Source: Streptomyces sp. TSRI0281
Lineage (GTDB): Bacteria; Actinomycetota; Actinomycetes; Streptomycetales; Streptomycetaceae
Reading direction: 5' to 3'
Assembly: GCF_001905125.1 (NCBI RefSeq)
Contig: NZ_LWLE01000024.1
Coordinates: 1-55,980 of the forward strand
Length of the DNA: 55,980 nt
Shown here: positions 54,150 to 55,980 of the stretch, piece by piece
Layout: each line of letters starts with the position of its first letter
Numbering within the stretch: the first letter of the stretch is position 1
Made by a program: the position numbers and the translations under genes
The notes under the pieces: generated by a model
What the model was told of the DNA's origin: nothing
What the model saw: only the letters and a program-made list of their open reading frames with translations
The model's database searches: none

Positions 54150-55402
54150 TCTCGGTACGACAACGGCTTCTTAGCGGTGGACGCGGCCGGGGCCGCCCTG
54201 CTGTACGGAGAAGTCCTCGTGGCGGCCCGGGAGTTGCTGGTTCCGCTGCCGGGGCGTGCTGCCCGGGTTCTTGGGCTGGCCGGCCTGGAGAACCCGGGAG
54301 CGGGAGACGCGGGGGAGATCGCGAGATGGGCGGACCCGCGGGCCACCGACTGCTTCTTCCGTTCCGGGCCGTCCGCGGCGTGGCTGCCCGTTCTGCGCGA
54401 GCACACGCCGCACCTGCTGATGCCCTGACCGGTCCACCGGGGCGTGGCCGGCCGCCCCGTTCTTCGATCACCTTGCCAGCGGAGACCCGGAGCCGGTGCG
54501 CCAGTGGCTGACCGGACACGCCCAGGACGTCGCCGGTGCCGGCCGAAACGCCCTGGAATGGCTGCTGCGGCTGGCCGCGCGTGACGGGATCGTCCTGGCC
54601 GGGCAGATCCGCACCGTGGTCGAACAGCTCACCGGCGAGAACGTGGCGCCGGGATGGACGCTGCACCTCGCGGCCTGGTGGGCACGGTCGGTACCGGTGC
54701 CGGCCCGGGACCGTGACTGGATCCTCGTGGTCGAGCGCCTGCTCATCGACACCGTCGAACAGGAACACGCGGCCGACAGGGCGCACTGGGCCGAGCTCCT
54801 GGCCGTGGGCGCGGAGGGTGAGACACCCGGCACGGGCGCCCCGGCCGGTGAGGAGGACCGGGCCCGGATCAGCCGGGAGACCGGCGGGCGGCTCCCGGTG
54901 CACGAGGTGACGGCCCTGCTGCGCGAGCTGGTGGTCACCGTCCGGCCCGGCGAGGGTGGGGATCCGTACCCGCAGATGCGCATGCTCCGCGCCGTAACGA
55001 CCGGTCTGCTGCGCCGCGACCTCGGCCTGACGGCCCCCGCGGCCCGGCCGCTCGCCTACCGCACCGACCTGCACACCTTCCGCGTGGGGGAACCGGTGGC
55101 GTTCACCGGGCCCATGCTCGCGCGTAACGTCCTCGACCTCGCCGCCGCGGACGCGGCCGCCGGCATCGGCCTGGGCGAGCGCACGAAGGCGTGTCAGAGG
55201 ATCGCCGGAGCCGATGCCCGGCTGCACGGCCGGCTCCTCGCCTCCCACCTGTCCGGCTGCGCCCCGCGGGACGCGGGCGGTGTCCTCTGCGGGCCGGGCG
55301 AGGACGCGTGGTGGGACGAGGCGTGCGCGCTGGTGCCCAGGCTGCTCGCGGACAGCCCGGATCCCGGGACCGCCCGGTTCACCGAACTCGTCCTGCGGGT
55401 GT
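54150..55402 (+). pseudogene. large unknown helical protein, truncated at both ends, one frameshift
   Basis: From about 54150: FLAVDAAGAALLYGEVLVAA and EIARWADPRATDCFFRSGPS. Near 54425, deleting one C from ATGCCCTGACC joins it to the next frame: STGAWPAAPFFDHLASGDPE, EWLLRLAARDGIVLAGQIRT and a long alpha-helical region to about 55402, where panD sequence begins. No catalytic motif; HEAT-like or STAND-C-terminal helical repeats are possible. Over 400 residues of good codon bias show it was a real gene. The left end meets the IS5 copy. Confidence 0.5.
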
Positions 55403-55405
55403 CAA

Positions 55406-55543
55406 CTAATGCACCAGTTCACCGGGCAGCAGATCGGCGGCCTCCATCAGCTCGCCGTCGATGGTCACGGATCCGACATAGTGCAGGTCGGCCTGGGTAA
55501 CGGTGGCCCGGTGAATCTTCGATTTGAACCTCGTGCGCATCAT
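55406..55543 (-). pseudogene. panD: aspartate 1-decarboxylase gene, 5' fragment only
   Basis: ATG 55543 with GGGAG seven nt upstream starts MMRTRFKSKIHRATVTQADL, then HYVGSVTIDGELMEAADLLP. This is the unmistakable N-terminus of PanD, including the Gly-Ser self-cleavage site (VGSV) that makes the pyruvoyl cofactor. After ~43 residues it runs into the unknown helical gene and stops at 55406, whereas PanD is normally ~125-140 residues. PanD makes beta-alanine for pantothenate, so this copy is dead. Confidence 0.85.
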
Positions 55544-55659
55544 CGAAACGCTCCCAAAGTTGTGCTCCCTGCCTGCCTTTTGTGCAGGTCAAAGGCGGTT
55601 CCCTCACTTTACGACGCGCCCCCTTCCGGGCCGGTTCCGACGGGGTTCCGCTTCCCTGA

Positions 55660-55980
55660 TCAGACGGGGACGATGTTGACCAGTTTCGGTGCGCGGACGA
55701 TCACTTTGCGGATCCCGGCCCCGTCCAGCGCGGCGACGACCGCGGGGTCGGCCAGCGCCAGTGCCTCCAGTTCCTCGTCCGTGATGGACGGGGGAATCTC
55801 CAGTCGGGCCCTGACCTTGCCCTTGATCTGCACGACACAGGTCACGGTCTCGTCCACGACGTACGCCGGGTCCGCCACCGGGAAGTCCTGGTGGACCACG
55901 GACTCGGTGTGACCCAGGCGCCGCCACAGCTCCTCCGCCACGTGCGGTGCCAGCGGCGCCACCAGCAGGACCAGCCGCTC
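55660..55980 (-). CDS. leuS: leucyl-tRNA synthetase, C-terminal end (continues past window edge)
   Basis: The minus-strand frame is open to the right edge and stops at 55660. It reads LVLLVAPLAPHVAEELWRRL, VVHQDFPVADPAYVVDETVT, CVVQIKGKVRARLEIPPSIT and IRKVIVRAPKLVNIVPV. This is the anticodon-binding and C-terminal domain of bacterial LeuS, which charges tRNA-Leu. A core housekeeping gene, it marks the return to conserved chromosome. No terminator is obvious in the ~115 bp between it and panD'. Confidence 0.93.
   Translation of the reverse strand, partial: ERLVLLVAPLAPHVAEELWRRLGHTESVVHQDFPVADPAYVVDETVTCVVQIKGKVRARLEIPPSITDEELEALALADPAVVAALDGAGIRKVIVRAPKLVNIVPV

Noticed and set aside
1..55980. 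tRNA or rRNA genes
   Set aside because: I saw no cloverleaf-like sequence with TTCGA/GGTTCGA arms or rRNA-like stretches on reading.

Overview
The window is high-GC actinobacterial DNA. Third-position GC bias, AGGAGG-type ribosome sites with frequent GTG/TTG starts, GTGA/ATGA gene overlaps, a DasR-type chitinase promoter, a SARP/AfsR regulator and many insertion-sequence families typical of Streptomyces all point to Streptomyces or a close relative. Only the far right edge is clearly core chromosome: the 3' end of leuS (55660-55980) beside a truncated panD. The rest is an accessory island packed with transposon debris. More than twenty genes are truncated, frameshifted or carry a premature stop. 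Some frameshifts lie in ordinary genes and could be sequencing indels.

Layout. 1-2600: remnants of IS3- and IS21-type elements and plasmid/ICE-like genes. 2759-5983: an EamA exporter / quinone reductase / VOC operon divergent from a LysR regulator, with a T-N11-A dyad over the regulator's start. 6214-7026: an atypical DapB-like reductase. 7166-9660: a Tn3 transposase tail, remnant regulator genes and three strong hairpins. 9805-11857: an apparent transposase-less Tn3-type cassette carrying a MerR regulator, a class II aldolase and a CMD-family protein. 12006-15013: a tyrosine-recombinase trio. 15972-19975: decayed MFS, NB-ARC, resolvase and integrase genes around a methyltransferase. 19980-23739: a STAND NTPase with 14 WD40 repeats. 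24021-27920: a secreted six-Cys protein, a GH18 chitinase and a small membrane protein. 28142-29451: a dead IS3 element. 29881-32183: a PAP2 phosphatase and a PadR/membrane-protein pair. 32308-36440: more IS, toxin, MFS and Tn3 fragments and a large lipoprotein. 36573-38430: a cytoplasmic-looking trypsin-fold peptidase operon.

The most interesting region is 39695-46605. One tightly overlapping minus-strand operon encodes two intact 73-residue peptides with six cysteines at identical positions, a decayed third copy, a MauE-like membrane protein (CxCFG), a MauD/TlpA-like thioredoxin (CAPC), an ABC exporter and an S26 signal peptidase. A truncated SARP-NB-ARC regulator is divergent to it. I read this as an undescribed secreted disulfide-rich peptide system whose helpers resemble those that mature the methylamine dehydrogenase light chain.

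46900-55400 is a nest of mobile elements: two CRISPR-like repeats 61 bp apart, a dead group II intron inside an IS5-type gene and itself cut by another IS5-type element, an IS701 gene split by an ISAzo13-type element, and an intact-looking IS5-family copy. Then come a truncated unknown gene, panD' and leuS'.
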